From NCBI RefSeq assembly GCF_000721495.1, contig NZ_JOHY01000075.1, positions 1 to 33,573 of the forward strand: 33,573 nt of DNA, in the 5' to 3' direction. The stretch comes from Streptomyces sp. NRRL F-5123. Its GTDB lineage: Bacteria; Actinomycetota; Actinomycetes; Streptomycetales; Streptomycetaceae. Shown here piece by piece: positions 1-8,677 of the stretch (positions within the stretch are counted from its first letter, which is position 1; every line of letters starts with the position of its first letter). The translations under genes and the position numbers were made by a program. Under the pieces are notes generated by a model. That model was not told the origin of the DNA. It worked only from the letters and a program-made list of their open reading frames with translations, and made no database searches.

Positions 1-1051
1 GCTCGCCCACCGCACCGGCGGGTACCGGCTCCAGATCCGGGCCCAGCACATACGCCCGCGTATTCCCGATCGGCCGCCCGATCGGCACCGAGACAGCAGG
101 TGCTGCCGACCCGGCAGCGCCCAAGGTGGCGCAGACGGTGAATTCGGTCGGCCCGTACGCGTTGATGAAACGGCAGTACGGCGTCCAGCGGGCCGGCAGG
201 CCGGGCGGGCACGTCTCGCCGGCCGAGACCCCGACGCGCAGCCCAGGGGCGTCAGCCGGTGAGAGTTGGAGCCACACGGAGGGCGGCAGGGTGACGTGGG
301 TGATCGGCGCCGACTTCAGCAGGGCGGCGAGGAGAGGTCCCGCCTGCGCCTCGTCGGAGGTAGCCAGTACCAGTTCGGCGCCCGCGGTCAGCGCCATCAG
401 CACTTCCCACACCGACGCGTCGAAGCCGGGCGAGGCGAACTGGAGAACGCGGTCACCGGGGTGGACGTCGAGATGCTCGCGCTGCGCTCGGGCCAGGCTG
501 ACGGCACCGCGGTGGGTGACCGACACGCCCTTGGGCTTCCCACTGGAGCCGGAGGTGTAGATGACGTAGGCCAGGGAGTCCAGGTGGCGGACCTTGGGGC
601 GCGGCGCATCGCGGAGCCCGATCCCGGTGCCATCCACGGGGGTCACCCGTGCACCGTCCATCTCGATCACGCGGACGGGGTCGGCGAGGGAGAGCCGTAG
701 GACGTCCCGGTGGGTGAGCACCAGCTCGGCTCCCGAGTCGTCCAGCACGTGCTGCAGCCGGGGCAGCGGATAAGCGGGGTCCAGCGGCACATAGACGGCC
801 CCGGCTTTCAGGATCGCCAGGAAGGCGACGACGGCGTCCGTGCACCCCCGCGGCAAGCAGACAGCCACGGGCTGCTCCGGCCGGATATGCGCATCCGCCA
901 GAGTGCTCGCCAATCGGTCCGCGGCGATGTCCAGTTCGCGGTACGTAAGGCTCCGTAAGGCTCCGCGGACGGCGCTCGCGTCCGGGGTGCGCCGGGCCTG
1001 GTCGGCTATCAGCTCGTGAAGGAGGCGGGCACCACCCGAACTGTCACTCAC
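1..1051 (-). CDS. NRPS adenylation domain, N-terminal part, runs off left edge
   Basis: Reading leftward from a GTG at 1051 gives 350 uninterrupted codons to the window edge. The protein starts directly with an adenylation domain and has no condensation domain in front, so it is an initiation module or a free-standing A(-PCP) protein that activates an amino acid as aminoacyl-AMP. Core motifs: A2-like LKAGAVYVPLDPAYP, A3 YTSGSSGKPKG at residues 165-175, A4 FDASVWE at 210-216, A5 NAYGPTE. A gap-free alignment by eye to GrsA gives the specificity positions D-A-W-T-V-A-A-V-C (the tenth, Lys, lies outside the window), close to the GrsA phenylalanine code D-A-W-T-I-A-A-I-C. Its GTG overlaps the MFS stop codon as GTGA, so the two genes are translationally coupled. 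The A domain call is secure; Phe or a close aromatic is a good prediction. Confidence 0.93.
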   Translation of the reverse strand, partial: MSDSSGGARLLHELIADQARRTPDASAVRGALRSLTYRELDIAADRLASTLADAHIRPEQPVAVCLPRGCTDAVVAFLAILKAGAVYVPLDPAYPLPRLQHVLDDSGAELVLTHRDVLRLSLADPVRVIEMDGARVTPVDGTGIGLRDAPRPKVRHLDSLAYVIYTSGSSGKPKGVSVTHRGAVSLARAQREHLDVHPGDRVLQFASPGFDASVWEVLMALTAGAELVLATSDEAQAGPLLAALLKSAPITHVTLPPSVWLQLSPADAPGLRVGVSAGETCPPGLPARWTPYCRFINAYGPTEFTVCATLGAAGSAAPAVSVPIGRPIGNTRAYVLGPDLEPVPAGAVGE

Positions 1052-2310
1052 GCAGGATCCCTCGCGTCCGAATCAGCTGTTTTCGGGTCGGTGGCCCGCA
1101 GCGCCGCGGGCGACGCCGGTTCGGCCGCGAGTCGTCGGGCCGAAAGGACCAAGAGTGCGGTACCGACGGAGTAAAGGAGCGCTACGGCGGTGAAGGGCAC
1201 CCGAGGGTCGTAGGACTCGAACGCCGGGCCGGTAAAGGTGAGCGCCAGAGATCCCGCCACCAAGGTCAGGGTCATGAATGCGGACATGGACTGCGGGCGC
1301 AGCGCGGACGGCGTGCGCCTGGTCTGCAAGGCCGTGGTCGGCCCCTCGATGAATCCCATGAAGAATCCCCCCAGGCAGAGGACAGCGCCGAACGTCACCA
1401 CGTGGAGATCCACCACGGCGCCCCACAGAGTTGCAGATTCCGCTACCGCCCCTGTGATCATCAGGTTGATTGGTTTCATTGCACGTAGGAGAGGGATCGC
1501 CGTGATGTTTCCAGCGACTGCCCCGACTCCGAATACTGCGAGCAGAGCACCCACGACACGCGGGTCGTCGTCGTAACGCAAAAACGCCAGGATCGGGATG
1601 GCGGCGAAGATGCACTGCCAGGACATCTCAAAACCGATATTGGCGAAGGTCCACAGGCGCTGGATCCGATCCTGCCACAGAAATCGTACGCCGGCCAGCA
1701 GTTTACTTTGGTCCACTGTCGCGGGTGCCACCTTGCCGGTGTGCACGAACAGGGAAATCAAGAGAAAGGAGACGAAGAAGCTGGTGGCGTCAATCCACAG
1801 AACCGCTCGCGCACCGAACGCCGAGACGAGCACGCCCCCTATGGGTGCACCCAGGAGCAGGGTGATGCGGTTCGCGCCCACCAGAAGAGTGTTGGTTCGG
1901 GCCAGGAGTCCCTCGTCGTCGCCGACGAGTTCGGGCAGTAGCACCCGCTGCGAGGCGTAGTAGGGCGTAAAGAAGCCACCGATCAGGAAGACGAGCACGA
2001 GCAACATGGGAAAGGTGAGTAGACCCTGCCGGTCGAGCAGGGGCACCAGGCCGATGAGAACAGCGCGTGAGCAGTCGGCCATCCGCATGAAGGTTCGAGT
2101 TCCCAGACGGGTGGCGAGGACGCCACCGGGAATCCCCCACAGTGCCATTGACAGCATCTGCACCGCGAGGACAAAGCTCATTCTGGCGACCGACCCCGTG
2201 GTCGCCAGCACGAACCACGGCAGGGCGACTCGGGTCACCAGCGAGCCTGATACCGAGATGATCTCGGCCGAGAGCAGGGCTAAGAGGGGACCGCCCGCCT
2301 TTTTGGACAT
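1048..2310 (-). CDS. MFS efflux transporter of the NRPS cluster
   Basis: A 420-residue polytopic membrane protein with about twelve hydrophobic segments and the size of a major facilitator. The stretch GGVLATRLGTRTFMRMADCSR between the second and third helices resembles MFS motif A (G-x-L-x-x-R-x-G plus a downstream D-x-x-R). The family resembles macrolide or siderophore exporters of the MFS_3 type. It is the first gene of the leftward pair, and its stop overlaps the GTG of the adenylation gene, so it belongs to the cluster and probably exports the product or gives self-resistance. The ATG at 2310 has no convincing Shine-Dalgarno sequence. Instead the 13 bases just upstream form the inverted repeat CCTAA-GAA-TTAGG, suggesting a leaderless transcript or an operator over the start. 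The substrate cannot be read from sequence. Confidence 0.9.
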   Translation of the reverse strand: MSKKAGGPLLALLSAEIISVSGSLVTRVALPWFVLATTGSVARMSFVLAVQMLSMALWGIPGGVLATRLGTRTFMRMADCSRAVLIGLVPLLDRQGLLTFPMLLVLVFLIGGFFTPYYASQRVLLPELVGDDEGLLARTNTLLVGANRITLLLGAPIGGVLVSAFGARAVLWIDATSFFVSFLLISLFVHTGKVAPATVDQSKLLAGVRFLWQDRIQRLWTFANIGFEMSWQCIFAAIPILAFLRYDDDPRVVGALLAVFGVGAVAGNITAIPLLRAMKPINLMITGAVAESATLWGAVVDLHVVTFGAVLCLGGFFMGFIEGPTTALQTRRTPSALRPQSMSAFMTLTLVAGSLALTFTGPAFESYDPRVPFTAVALLYSVGTALLVLSARRLAAEPASPAALRATDPKTADSDARDPA

Positions 2311-2636
2311 GCCTAATTCTTAGGTGACGCCCGCTGCGCTAGTCAAGCACCACCCCCCCTGCAGGCCCGGGCGGCGATGTGTTCGGCATGACCGAACGCA
2401 GTAGGAGATGTCGGGCGACCCCGGCGCGAAGTACCTGTTCCCGCGGGAGGACTGGACAGAACCCGGCGCACGTACCTCACCCTGTCGGTCATGTGATGCA
2501 GATCACTTTCGGTCGGCCTTCGGTGACGCACCGGGGATCGGATGTAAGAATCGAAGCATTGTTCATGTGTCGCCGACCCTTTTCGGCCAATGGAAGGCGA
2601 GGATCGGCGAAAAACGCCGGGCACCAGGGGGGTGCA
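2311..2636. promoter_or_regulatory. Divergent promoter region between exporter and biosynthetic operon
   Basis: About 325 bases separate the divergent MFS and ACP-aminotransferase starts. Two symmetric elements are visible: CCTAA/TTAGG with a 3-base centre at 2312-2324, immediately upstream of the MFS ATG, and TGTGA-N6-TCACT at 2492-2507. An open frame continuous with the ACP-aminotransferase extends back to 2379, but its translation is unlike any ACP N-terminus and Arg/Ser-rich, so I treat it as non-coding. The purine-rich AGGGGGG just before 2637 is the likely ribosome binding site. No clear -35/-10 pair was found by eye. Confidence 0.6.
2492..2507. promoter_or_regulatory. CRP-like palindrome
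   Basis: The sequence TGTGATGCAGATCACT matches the Crp half-site pattern TGTGA-N6-TCACA with one mismatch and has perfect GTGAT/ATCAC arms around a 4-base centre. It lies 130 bases upstream of the GTG of the biosynthetic operon. Crp is a known regulator of secondary metabolism in Streptomyces; whether it binds here is inference from the motif alone. Confidence 0.4.
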
Positions 2637-4625
2637 GTGCAGGTACGAGCCGAGAGCGATAAAGGGCATAGCCGCACAGAAATAGAGGTCTCCCTCAGGC
2701 GATTATTCGCCAGACTTCTCGGTCTTCCCGCTGACCAGGTCCCTCTCGACGTGTCATTCGTGGAACTGGGGGCGGACTCCCTGCTCCTGGTGGAGGCTAC
2801 CGAAGTCATATCGGACAATCTCGGCATCGATGTGCCTTTCCGGGATATGCTCGACGCCCACGCCGACATCGCTTCGCTCGCCGGCCGGGTGGCAGAGCTG
2901 GGCGGCCGGGCCCCGGACGCCTCGGCCGCAGCCGAGGACCGTGACACGGCCGCGCGTCGCCTCGAACCTTTGCCGACAGCGCCCGAACACGTCGCGGTCC
3001 TCCCGGAGGCCCCGCCCCCCTCGGAGGGTTCCGAGGACTCCTCCCTCGAACGAGAGGTCATCGGCCTCCAGATCGAGCTGATGCGCAGGCAGCTCGAACT
3101 GCTCAGGTCACGCCGGCAACCCTCGTCACAGGACGATTACTGGAAGCCGCCGACCGCTGCCCCGGAACCGCCCGGAGGCCGGGAGGGGGCCGCCGAGGCC
3201 CTCGGTCCTCACCGGCCCATCGAGCCGTACAGCGGGCGCAGCCTCGCTCCAGACCAGCTCCAGCACGTCAAGGAGTTGGTGACGTCCCTCGAGTCGCGTA
3301 TGGGTGGCTCCAAACGGCTGGCCGCGCGGCAGAGGACCGTCCACGCGGACAGCAGGATGTCGGCCGGATTCCACGCGCTCTGGAAAGAGATCGTCTATCC
3401 GATCACGGCGGACCGGGCGAGCGGAAGCCGGTTCACCGACGTCGACGGCAACGAGTTCGTGGACATCTCCATGGACTTCGGTGTCAACCTCTTCGGCCAC
3501 GCCCCGCCCGACATCCAGGAAGCGATCAGCGCTCAGCTGGCCAAGGGCACGCCGCTCGCACCGTTCAACACCTCGGTAGGGCCGGTGTCCGAGCTGATGA
3601 CCGAACTCACGGGGCTGCCCCGCGTCGCCTTCCAGAACTCCGGCACCGAAGCGGTCATGGTCGCGATCCGGGCGGCCCGCGCGGCTACCGGCCGAAAGAA
3701 GATCGTCATCTTCTCCGCTTCCTACCACGGCACTTTCGACGGAGTGCTCGCCCGCGGGTCGGCCGACCCCGCTCTCCCGCCGGGCACCGCCGTACCGCTG
3801 ACGCGCGGAACGCCGCCTTCGATGGCGCAGGACGTCATCGTCGCCGATTTCGCCCAGCCCTCGGCTCTCGACCTCATCGCGGCCAACGCCGCCGGCATCG
3901 CAGCCGTCCTGGTCGAACCCATCCAGAGCCGCACGCCACAGGTCCAGCCCTTCGCATGGCTGCGCGACCTGCGCGCACTCACCTCCGACCTCGGTATCGC
4001 GCTCATCTTCGACGAGGTCATCACCGGCTTCCGGCTGCACCCGGGCGGCGTCCAGGCCCTCAGTGGCGTGCGGGCCGACCTGGCCGCGTACGGGAAGGTC
4101 ATCGGCGGCGGCCTGCCCATCGGCGCCGTGTGCGGCAGCGAGCGGTTCATGGCCCCGGTCGACGGCGGCCTGTGGACCTATGGCGACGACTCCTGGCCGA
4201 GCGCGGGGACCATGGCGTTCGCCGGGACGTTCTCGAAGCACCCGCTCGCCATGGCCGCCGCGCACGCCGCGCTGCGTCGTATCAGAGATGAGAGCCCCCG
4301 GCTCCAGGACGAACTCGACCGGCGTACCGGAGCGCTTCAGACAAGCGTGAACAGCGCGCTCGAACGTGACCACATCCCGTTGCGCGTCGAGCGGGCGGGG
4401 TCCCTGTTCAGGTTCTCCTTCGGCCGGGGGTTCGGCTTCCCCGACCTCTTCTTCCACCATCTGCTTCATCTCGGCGTCTACGTCTGGGAGGGCCGCAACT
4501 GCTATCTGTCGACGGCCCATACGGACGAGGACGTGACGTTCATCGTGGACGCGGTGCGCACCGCCGTCGAGGAGATGTCCGCACAGGGGTTCATCCGTAC
4601 CGACGACGGTGCCAGCGGTGAATGA
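2637..4625 (+). CDS. Acyl carrier protein - class III aminotransferase didomain protein
   Basis: With the GTG at 2637 (AGGGGGG just upstream) the protein has 662 residues. Residues 12-88 form a carrier domain with the phosphopantetheine serine in LGADSLLLVE (Ser48). Residues 138-161 are an amphipathic Glu/Gln/Leu/Arg helix, a linker of the kind seen in mycosubtilin/iturin-type ACP-AMT segments. Residues 238-650 are a class III PLP aminotransferase related to glutamate-1-semialdehyde aminomutase: NSGTEA (335-340), SASYHG (360-365), IFDEVITGF (457-465) and the PLP lysine K487 in YGKVIGGG. Relatives aminate a beta-keto acyl chain on the carrier, but they are usually embedded in PKS-NRPS proteins; here the didomain stands alone and no ketosynthase is visible. 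Codon 23 is TTA (2703-2705), implying bldA-dependent translation. It is the first gene of the operon. Confidence 0.9.
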   Translation: MQVRAESDKGHSRTEIEVSLRRLFARLLGLPADQVPLDVSFVELGADSLLLVEATEVISDNLGIDVPFRDMLDAHADIASLAGRVAELGGRAPDASAAAEDRDTAARRLEPLPTAPEHVAVLPEAPPPSEGSEDSSLEREVIGLQIELMRRQLELLRSRRQPSSQDDYWKPPTAAPEPPGGREGAAEALGPHRPIEPYSGRSLAPDQLQHVKELVTSLESRMGGSKRLAARQRTVHADSRMSAGFHALWKEIVYPITADRASGSRFTDVDGNEFVDISMDFGVNLFGHAPPDIQEAISAQLAKGTPLAPFNTSVGPVSELMTELTGLPRVAFQNSGTEAVMVAIRAARAATGRKKIVIFSASYHGTFDGVLARGSADPALPPGTAVPLTRGTPPSMAQDVIVADFAQPSALDLIAANAAGIAAVLVEPIQSRTPQVQPFAWLRDLRALTSDLGIALIFDEVITGFRLHPGGVQALSGVRADLAAYGKVIGGGLPIGAVCGSERFMAPVDGGLWTYGDDSWPSAGTMAFAGTFSKHPLAMAAAHAALRRIRDESPRLQDELDRRTGALQTSVNSALERDHIPLRVERAGSLFRFSFGRGFGFPDLFFHHLLHLGVYVWEGRNCYLSTAHTDEDVTFIVDAVRTAVEEMSAQGFIRTDDGASGE

Positions 4626-7600
4626 CGAGACAATCGCGGAGGACCTCGCCGCCGCCCGGCGAGCCCTGATCGACAGGCGACTGCGTGCGCTGTCCGACGC
4701 CGTACCCGGCACACAGGTGCAGGCCGCCGCGCCTGCCGCCACCGGGCGGGACCCCGAGCGACCGGTGTTGTCCACTGCACAGCGCCGCATGTGGTTCCAC
4801 GAGCAGTTGCTGCCAGGGGGTTCGGCGTACAACGTGTCGGCCGCCTACCGCGTGCGCGGCTCGCTCGACCCCCGGGCGCTCGACCGCGCGCTGGTCACTG
4901 TGCTCACTCGGCACGAATCGCTGCGCACGCGCTTCGCCGTCGCGGACGGGGAACCCTTCCAGGTCGTCGAGCGCGCCCCGGACAGGGTGCTGATCCGCGA
5001 GGACGCCGCCGGGCTGAAAGGGACCGAGCTCGAAGCACGCTGTGCCGCGGAAACTGCAGCTCCATTCGATCTGGCGGCCGGCCCACTGCTCCGGGCCCGG
5101 CTGCTGCGGCTGGCCGACCGCGACCACGTCTTCCTCGTCACCGTTCACCACAGTGTGTTCGACGGCTGGTCGGCAGGTGTGTTCGTCAACGAGGTGTCAC
5201 GGGCGTACGCCGCCGAGGTGGACCACGTCGATCCAGACATGCCCGACCTCCCTTTGCAGTACCCGGACTTCGCGGCACGGCAGCGGAGCATGGCCGCCGG
5301 ACCCGAAATGCGCCGCCAGTCGGCGTACTGGCGTGCCCAACTGGAGGCCGCGCCGCCCCTTGAGCTGCCCGCGGACCGGACGCGGCCGCCGGTGGCCACC
5401 TACCGAGGAGAGCGGGCCGACTTCGAAGTGCCGCCCGCGACCGTGCAGGGGATCAGGCGCCTGGCCCGCGCTGCCGGTACCACGCCGTTCGTTGTGATGC
5501 TCGCCGGCTACCAGACCCTGCTGGGCCGGTACGCGCGGGCTGACGACTTCGTCGTCGGGACTCCCGTCAGCGGTCGGAACCGGACCGAGCTCGAACCCAT
5601 GATCGGCTTCTTCGTCAACACCCTTCCGCTTCGCGCCAGGCTGGACGACGACCCGTCCTTCGAGGGACTGATCCACCGGGTCCGGGAGACCGCACTGGAC
5701 GCGTACGCCCACCAGGAGGTGCCGTTCGAGCAGATAGTCGAAGACCTCGCCCCGGAACGGGATCTCAGCCGGAACCCGCTGTTCCAGGTGTGGTTCGGCC
5801 TGCTGAACACGGGGCGAACCGGCGAGCTGGGCGAGCTCTCACTGTCGGACTGCACGGTGAGCGAGCTTCCCACGGGTGACGTCACCACCCGCTTCGACCT
5901 CGAACTCCACATTTTCGACCGCGGATCCGATCGGCTCGCCGGACGGTTCATCGGTGCGCGTGACCTGTTCGACGAGGCCACCGTGCACCGATTCGGCGAC
6001 CATTACCTCAGGCTGCTCGCCGCTGCCGTCGACGACGCAACCCTGCCGCTGTCGCGGATTCCGCTCATGAGCCCGCATGAAAGCCGGGCCGCGCTGGCCG
6101 CCGGCCACGGGCCGGAGGAACCGGTGGAGGACGGCCTGACCTTCAGCGAGTTGTTCGAGCGCTGGGCCGCGGGAACACCGGAGGCGTTGGCGATAGTGTG
6201 CGCCGAGGAACGGCTGACGTACGCCCAGGTGAACGCGCGAGCCAACCAGCTGGCCCGGCTGCTGCGTGATCGGGGCGTGAGACCCGAGGTCCTGGTGGGA
6301 TTGTGCGTGCAGCGCAGCCCGGACACGCTCGTCTCCCTGCTGGCGATCCTCAAGGCCGGCGGCGGGTATCTGCCGCTCGATCCGGCAGCTCCCCGAGACC
6401 GGTTGCGCCACATCATCTCCGAGGCCCGTGTCCCGCTGACCGTTACACGGTCCGGTCTGGCCGAATCCCTGTTCGCCGGAGAACCGGTGCTGCTCTTGGA
6501 CCAGGACGCCGAGGCGATCGAATGCCGGACGACCGCGAACCTGCCGTCCTTCGCCACCCCGGACAACCTGCTGTACGTCGTGTACACCTCCGGGTCGACC
6601 GGGCGGCCCAAGGGCGTGGCCATGACGCACCGGCCGCTGCTCAACATGATCGGCTGGCAGGTCCGCCGCAGCCCGGTCGCCGGACCGACTCTCCAGTTCT
6701 CGGCGATCAACTTCGACGTCTCGTTCCAGGAGGTGTTCAGCACGTGGGCCCAGGGTGCGCCCGTCGTGATGCCCTCCGAGGATCAGCGGCGCGACCCCGA
6801 CCAGCTTCTGGACATCATGGCAGAGCACGATGTCCGGCGGTTGCACTGCCCTCCGCCTGTGCTCGAGTTGCTCGCCGCCGCGGCGGCCCACCGGTACGGG
6901 CAGCCGCTGCCGCCGCTGCAAGAGATCGTGTCGGCGGGGGAGCAACTCGTCCTCGGGCCGGAACTCCGCTCCCTGCTGGACCGTCTCGACGCGCCAGCCG
7001 TCGACAATCAATACGGTCCCACCGAAGCACACGCGATCACTGCGCTGAGGATGACAGGGGCACCGGCCGAGTGGCCGACGCATCCTCCGATCGGTACGCC
7101 CGTGGGAAACGTCCGGGTGTATCTGCTCGACCGCGATCTGGCACCCGTCCCACCCGGTCTCCCGGGGGAGATCTACGTGGCCGGCCCGTGCCTGGCACGC
7201 GGATACTCCGGCCGACCCGGCCTGACCGCCCAGGTCTTCCTCCCCGATCCCTACGCGGAGGAGCCCGGATCCCGCATGTACCGCACGGGGGACCTGGCCC
7301 GTCGGCGTGCCGGTGGTGTCCTGGACTACCTCGGCAGAATCGACTCGCAGGTCAAGATCCGGGGCTATCGCGTCGAGCCGGAGGAGGTCGAGGCGTGCCT
7401 GGCCGATCTGCCGGGCGTCGTCCGTGCCACCGTCGCTGTCACTGACGCTCCGGCGGGCGGTCGTCTGCTCGTCGGCTACGTCGTGCTCTCTCCTGGCTCC
7501 GGCTTGGACCCGACCGGCATGGTGGACCGGCTCCGGCAGCGGCTCCCCGCCTACATGGTCCCGGCTGCCGTCGTAATCCTCGATGAGATGCCCTTGTCCA

Positions 7601-8661
7601 TATCAGGCAAGGTGGACCGTAAGCGGTTGCCGCGGCCGGTTCTGGAAGGGGGCGGTTTCGTGCCACCGAGCGACGCCGCGGAGCGTGCTGTCGCCGAGAT
7701 CTGGCAGCGTGCGCTGGGGTGCGACCGCGTCGGCGCCCGCGACAACTTCTTCGAGCTCGGGGGCCACTCTCTGGCCGTGCCAGGAGTCGTCCACCAAGTC
7801 CGTGCTCGTTTCGGCGTGGACCTGCCGCTGCGCGTGATGTTCGACCGCCCTGTCCTGGAGGATTTCGCCGCCGCGGTCCGTCAGGCCGATCCAGGCGTTG
7901 CCGTCCGGGTCAGGACGGCGACCTTCCGGGCACTCACACGGCCGCGAGAGAGCCGTGCCCAGATGTTCTGCCTGCCGTTCGCGGGCGGCGGACCGGATGC
8001 GTTCGACGCGTTTCTGCCCTTGCTGCGGGAGCACCTCGACGTCCACGTAGCCCACCTGCCCGGGCGTGGAAGTCGCTACGCCGAGAGCATGCCCCGGACC
8101 GCCGGAGCACTCGTTCCCGGTGTCGCGGCCGAGATGCTGCCATTTCTCGGCGAGACCGTCGTGCTGTTCGGACACAGCATGGGTGCGTTGCTCGCGTACG
8201 AACTGGCACGTGAGCTGCACCGCCTCGGGCACCCGCCCGCCTGCCTGGTGGTGTCCGGCCAGCCCTCCCCGCAGCACCGCGACCCGGAAGGACTCCACCG
8301 GCTTGCGCCGGATGAGATGCTGCGCACCCTCGCGCAGTTCGGTGGTGTCGACGCGGCAGCGTTCGACGAACCGGAACTGCTCGAACTGGTGCTTCCCACG
8401 CTTCGTGCCGACGTGGCCTTCACTGAGACCTATGCCCACACCCCGGGTAAGCCGCTGGACTGCCCGGTCATCGTCTACGGATCGGACGGCGACCCCGGCA
8501 CGACGCCGGCGGCCCTCCTCGGCTGGAGGGAGACGACGACCGGCCAGGTCGACACCGTGTTCCTGCGCGGAGGTCACTTCCACCTGACCGCCGATCCCGA
8601 ACCTTTCTCGGCCGACCTGCTGAGCCGTTTGGCCACGCATCTGTCCGACAGCCTGTGCTGA
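4609..8661 (+). CDS. NRPS module C-A-PCP-TE
   Basis: 1350 residues. Condensation domain about 50-480 with active site HHSVFDG (H180-G186); adenylation about 505-995 with YTSGSTGRPKG and A4 FDVSFQE (702-708); carrier about 1020-1095 with LGGHSL, Ser1054; C-terminal thioesterase about 1115-1345. The thioesterase looks like the normally free type II family (PFAGG, GHSMG with Ser1190, Asp in YGSDGD near 1293-1295, GGH with His1323), so the triad is present. Specificity residues read by eye are D-V-Q-H-V-A-Q-A-I; the D-V-Q opening recalls Pro-type codes, but the rest matches nothing I can name. The GTG overlaps the end of the previous gene by 17 bases; an in-frame GTG at 4618 is an alternative start. 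It adds one residue and is the only releasing module visible, although encoded before the TE-less module. Confidence 0.95.
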   Translation: MPAVNDETIAEDLAAARRALIDRRLRALSDAVPGTQVQAAAPAATGRDPERPVLSTAQRRMWFHEQLLPGGSAYNVSAAYRVRGSLDPRALDRALVTVLTRHESLRTRFAVADGEPFQVVERAPDRVLIREDAAGLKGTELEARCAAETAAPFDLAAGPLLRARLLRLADRDHVFLVTVHHSVFDGWSAGVFVNEVSRAYAAEVDHVDPDMPDLPLQYPDFAARQRSMAAGPEMRRQSAYWRAQLEAAPPLELPADRTRPPVATYRGERADFEVPPATVQGIRRLARAAGTTPFVVMLAGYQTLLGRYARADDFVVGTPVSGRNRTELEPMIGFFVNTLPLRARLDDDPSFEGLIHRVRETALDAYAHQEVPFEQIVEDLAPERDLSRNPLFQVWFGLLNTGRTGELGELSLSDCTVSELPTGDVTTRFDLELHIFDRGSDRLAGRFIGARDLFDEATVHRFGDHYLRLLAAAVDDATLPLSRIPLMSPHESRAALAAGHGPEEPVEDGLTFSELFERWAAGTPEALAIVCAEERLTYAQVNARANQLARLLRDRGVRPEVLVGLCVQRSPDTLVSLLAILKAGGGYLPLDPAAPRDRLRHIISEARVPLTVTRSGLAESLFAGEPVLLLDQDAEAIECRTTANLPSFATPDNLLYVVYTSGSTGRPKGVAMTHRPLLNMIGWQVRRSPVAGPTLQFSAINFDVSFQEVFSTWAQGAPVVMPSEDQRRDPDQLLDIMAEHDVRRLHCPPPVLELLAAAAAHRYGQPLPPLQEIVSAGEQLVLGPELRSLLDRLDAPAVDNQYGPTEAHAITALRMTGAPAEWPTHPPIGTPVGNVRVYLLDRDLAPVPPGLPGEIYVAGPCLARGYSGRPGLTAQVFLPDPYAEEPGSRMYRTGDLARRRAGGVLDYLGRIDSQVKIRGYRVEPEEVEACLADLPGVVRATVAVTDAPAGGRLLVGYVVLSPGSGLDPTGMVDRLRQRLPAYMVPAAVVILDEMPLSISGKVDRKRLPRPVLEGGGFVPPSDAAERAVAEIWQRALGCDRVGARDNFFELGGHSLAVPGVVHQVRARFGVDLPLRVMFDRPVLEDFAAAVRQADPGVAVRVRTATFRALTRPRESRAQMFCLPFAGGGPDAFDAFLPLLREHLDVHVAHLPGRGSRYAESMPRTAGALVPGVAAEMLPFLGETVVLFGHSMGALLAYELARELHRLGHPPACLVVSGQPSPQHRDPEGLHRLAPDEMLRTLAQFGGVDAAAFDEPELLELVLPTLRADVAFTETYAHTPGKPLDCPVIVYGSDGDPGTTPAALLGWRETTTGQVDTVFLRGGHFHLTADPEPFSADLLSRLATHLSDSLC

Positions 8662-8677
8662 GCCGCCAGGAGAATCC

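Noticed and set aside
2308..2340. DmdR/IdeR iron box before the exporter
   Set aside because: Only one half resembles TTAGG; the 19-base consensus is not matched, so only a generic palindrome is reported.
2379..2636. 86-codon N-terminal extension of the ACP-aminotransferase frame
   Set aside because: The translation is Arg/Ser/Gly-rich and unlike a carrier-protein N-terminus, includes the CRP-like palindrome, and a GTG with a purine-rich ribosome site exists at 2637.
3126..4832. Very long open frame (568 codons) antisense to the ACP-aminotransferase gene
   Set aside because: Composition is Arg/Gly/Asp-rich without any domain motif; it is the usual high-GC antisense shadow of a strongly coding strand.
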